Shown here: positions 62,923 to 64,000 of the stretch, one piece after another | Position numbering within the stretch: the first letter of the stretch is position 1 | Layout: each line of letters begins with the position of its first letter | From: Hallella colorans | Lineage (GTDB): Bacteria > Bacteroidota > Bacteroidia > Bacteroidales > Bacteroidaceae | DNA length: 64,000 nucleotides | Direction of reading: 5' to 3' | Assembly: GCF_003096815.1 (NCBI RefSeq) | Contig: NZ_QENY01000009.1 | Location: forward strand, 1 to 64,000 | Position numbers and translations under genes: made by a program | Notes under the pieces: generated by a model | What the model was told of the DNA's origin: nothing | The model's database searches: none | Seen by the model: only the letters and a program-made list of their open reading frames with translations

Positions 62923-63861
62923 CTATACTAAATATTGTGAGGATATACTCTCGTTGTTCACCACACGACGTATAGTCTCTGCTATCATGTCGGCTACGCT
63001 CAGCTGCACTACCTTGGAGCAACGTTGCGTGTATGGAATGGAATCGGTAAACACCATTTCCTGCAACGCGGATTTCTGTATACGCTCGTTGGCAGGGCCA
63101 CTCATCACACAGTGAGAAGCACACGCACGCACACTGGTTGCACCTGCTTCTAACATAACATCAGCAGCCTTGGTGATCGTTCCGGCCGTATCTACCATAT
63201 CGTCGATAATAACTACATTTTTACCTTTTACCTCACCAATAATCTGCATGCTCTCCACAACATTGGCGCGCGCGCGTGTTTTATTGCACAAAACAAGCGG
63301 ACAACCAAGATATTTGGCATAAGTGTTAGCGCGTTTAGAACCGCCAACATCGGGCGATGCTATTACAAGATCTTTGAGATGAAGCCCTTGCAGATAGGGA
63401 AGAATAACCCCAGAAGCATACAAGTGATCCACTGGAACATCAAAGAAGCCCTGAATTTGATCAGCGTGTAGATCCATAGTGATGAGCCTGTCAATGCCTG
63501 CCACTCTCAAAAGATCTGCCACCAATTTTGCACCAATGCTTACACGAGGCTTATCCTTGCGATCTTGACGAGCCCATCCAAAGTAAGGAATGACCGCGAT
63601 GATATGATTGGCTGAAGCACGCTTAGCCGCATCGATCATCAATAAAAGCTCCATGAGGTTGTCTGAGTTGGGGAATGTGCTTTGAACCAAAAAAACATCT
63701 CGGCCTCTGATAGACTCCTCGTAAGAGACAGCAAATTCGCCATCAGAAAACTTGGTAACCACCAAATTGCCCAATGGGCAGCCCAAACATGCACAGATCT
63801 TCTCGGCAAGGTATCTGGAACGTGTACCCGAAAAAACTAAATAAGAGTTCTTTTCACTCAT
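62923..63861 (-). CDS. prs: Ribose-phosphate pyrophosphokinase (PRPP synthetase)
   Basis: 312 residues, usual class I length. It makes PRPP from ribose-5-phosphate and ATP for nucleotides, histidine and tryptophan. Motifs: FSDGEFAVSYEESIRGRDVF, PYFGWARQDRKDKPR (ATP loop), DLHADQIQGFFDVPVDH (Mg site), and VVIIDDMVDTAGTI (PRPP-binding loop). The C-terminus is intact. It is monocistronic with a good promoter at 63958-63988. Confidence 0.97.
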   Translation of the reverse strand: MSEKNSYLVFSGTRSRYLAEKICACLGCPLGNLVVTKFSDGEFAVSYEESIRGRDVFLVQSTFPNSDNLMELLLMIDAAKRASANHIIAVIPYFGWARQDRKDKPRVSIGAKLVADLLRVAGIDRLITMDLHADQIQGFFDVPVDHLYASGVILPYLQGLHLKDLVIASPDVGGSKRANTYAKYLGCPLVLCNKTRARANVVESMQIIGEVKGKNVVIIDDMVDTAGTITKAADVMLEAGATSVRACASHCVMSGPANERIQKSALQEMVFTDSIPYTQRCSKVVQLSVADMIAETIRRVVNNESISSQYLV

Positions 63862-63957
63862 GTTGATTAGTGTTTTATATAAAATGTAGATTTTGGCTTC
63901 TTAAATAAACGTGGGCTTTGTCAACGTTTGAATATCCATATCAATGTAATTCGCTTG

Positions 63958-63988
63958 CAAATGTATGAAAAAATGTTTGAATGGGCAA
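63958..63988 (-). promoter_or_regulatory. Promoter of prs
   Basis: Minus strand: TTG (63988-63986), 20-base spacer, TACATTTG (63965-63958); leader of about 90 bases to the ATG at 63861. Confidence 0.75.
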
Positions 63989-64000
63989 TATAATTTGAAA

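Noticed and set aside
1..64000. CRISPR arrays, prophage, restriction or other defence islands
   Set aside because: No regularly spaced repeats, phage structural genes, methyltransferase-nuclease pairs or known defence genes were seen; the AddAB-like pair is a general repair system.

Overview
The window is chromosomal DNA from a member of the Bacteroidota, most likely Prevotellaceae. The evidence is consistent throughout. Upstream regions carry the Bacteroidota promoter (TTTG or TTG, about 20 bases, then TAnnTTTG). Starts lack Shine-Dalgarno sequences and are A-rich. The gene families are typical of the group: fused DAHP synthase/chorismate mutase, archaeal-type ProS, DUF5686, the GH10-like DUF187 family, a FadL-type protein and OmpH lipoproteins. 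Two transposase relics (IS1380-like and IS982-like) also match Bacteroidota elements. No prophage, CRISPR array, conjugative element or rRNA operon was seen. The content is mostly housekeeping, with short runs of lineage-specific envelope proteins.

Layout. 1-1780: IS1380 transposase relic, a small His-rich membrane ORF and non-coding DNA. 1784-5290: secreted PD40-like protein, udp, mnmE. 5540-8050 (minus): HU, a 29-residue basic protein, rng, and two tandem tRNA-Arg(ACG). 8110-9022 (minus): small membrane protein and an OmpH/Skp-like lipoprotein, divergent from pepD and a small lipoprotein. 11172-13610: orphan hisC divergent from a membrane-bound lytic transglycosylase. 13706-19519 (minus): a five-gene TolC/HlyD/ABC-2 export operon. 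20387-24079: lineage-specific secreted proteins, a TPR protein and the DAHP synthase-chorismate mutase. 24481-25843: infC-rpmI-rplT. 26041-35120 (minus): clpC and an AddAB-like helicase-nuclease pair. 35896-40109: ftsY-rimO-HU and an unusual HU-transmembrane-LysM protein. 40212-50913: prmA, Tyr/Trp-rich secreted protein, FadL-like porin, GH10-like hydrolase, DUF5686, proS, OmpA lipoprotein, mtgA. 51053-56971: uvrD/pcrA, then PAP2, an LTA-synthase-like enzyme and a WG-type protein. 57452-63861: IS982 relic, ettA, acyl-CoA ligase, initiator tRNA, prs.

How it fits together. Several clusters serve information processing: MnmE and RNase G with HU, IF3-L35-L20, RimO, PrmA, EttA, ProS, tRNAs. Others serve the envelope: MltF-like and MtgA peptidoglycan enzymes, OmpH-like chaperone, export pump, OmpA-type lipoprotein, LTA-synthase-like/PAP2 pair. 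The protein most worth attention is the 546-residue HU-TM-LysM protein at 38469-40109, which by architecture could tie the nucleoid to the cell wall. Other notable points are a cluster of five TGTGCA/TGCACA motifs overlapping the acyl-CoA ligase promoter, a lytic transglycosylase that seems to lack half of its solute-binding domain, an initiator tRNA with departures from the canonical pattern, and degenerate dispersed intergenic repeats. All statements come from reading the sequence; no database search was run.
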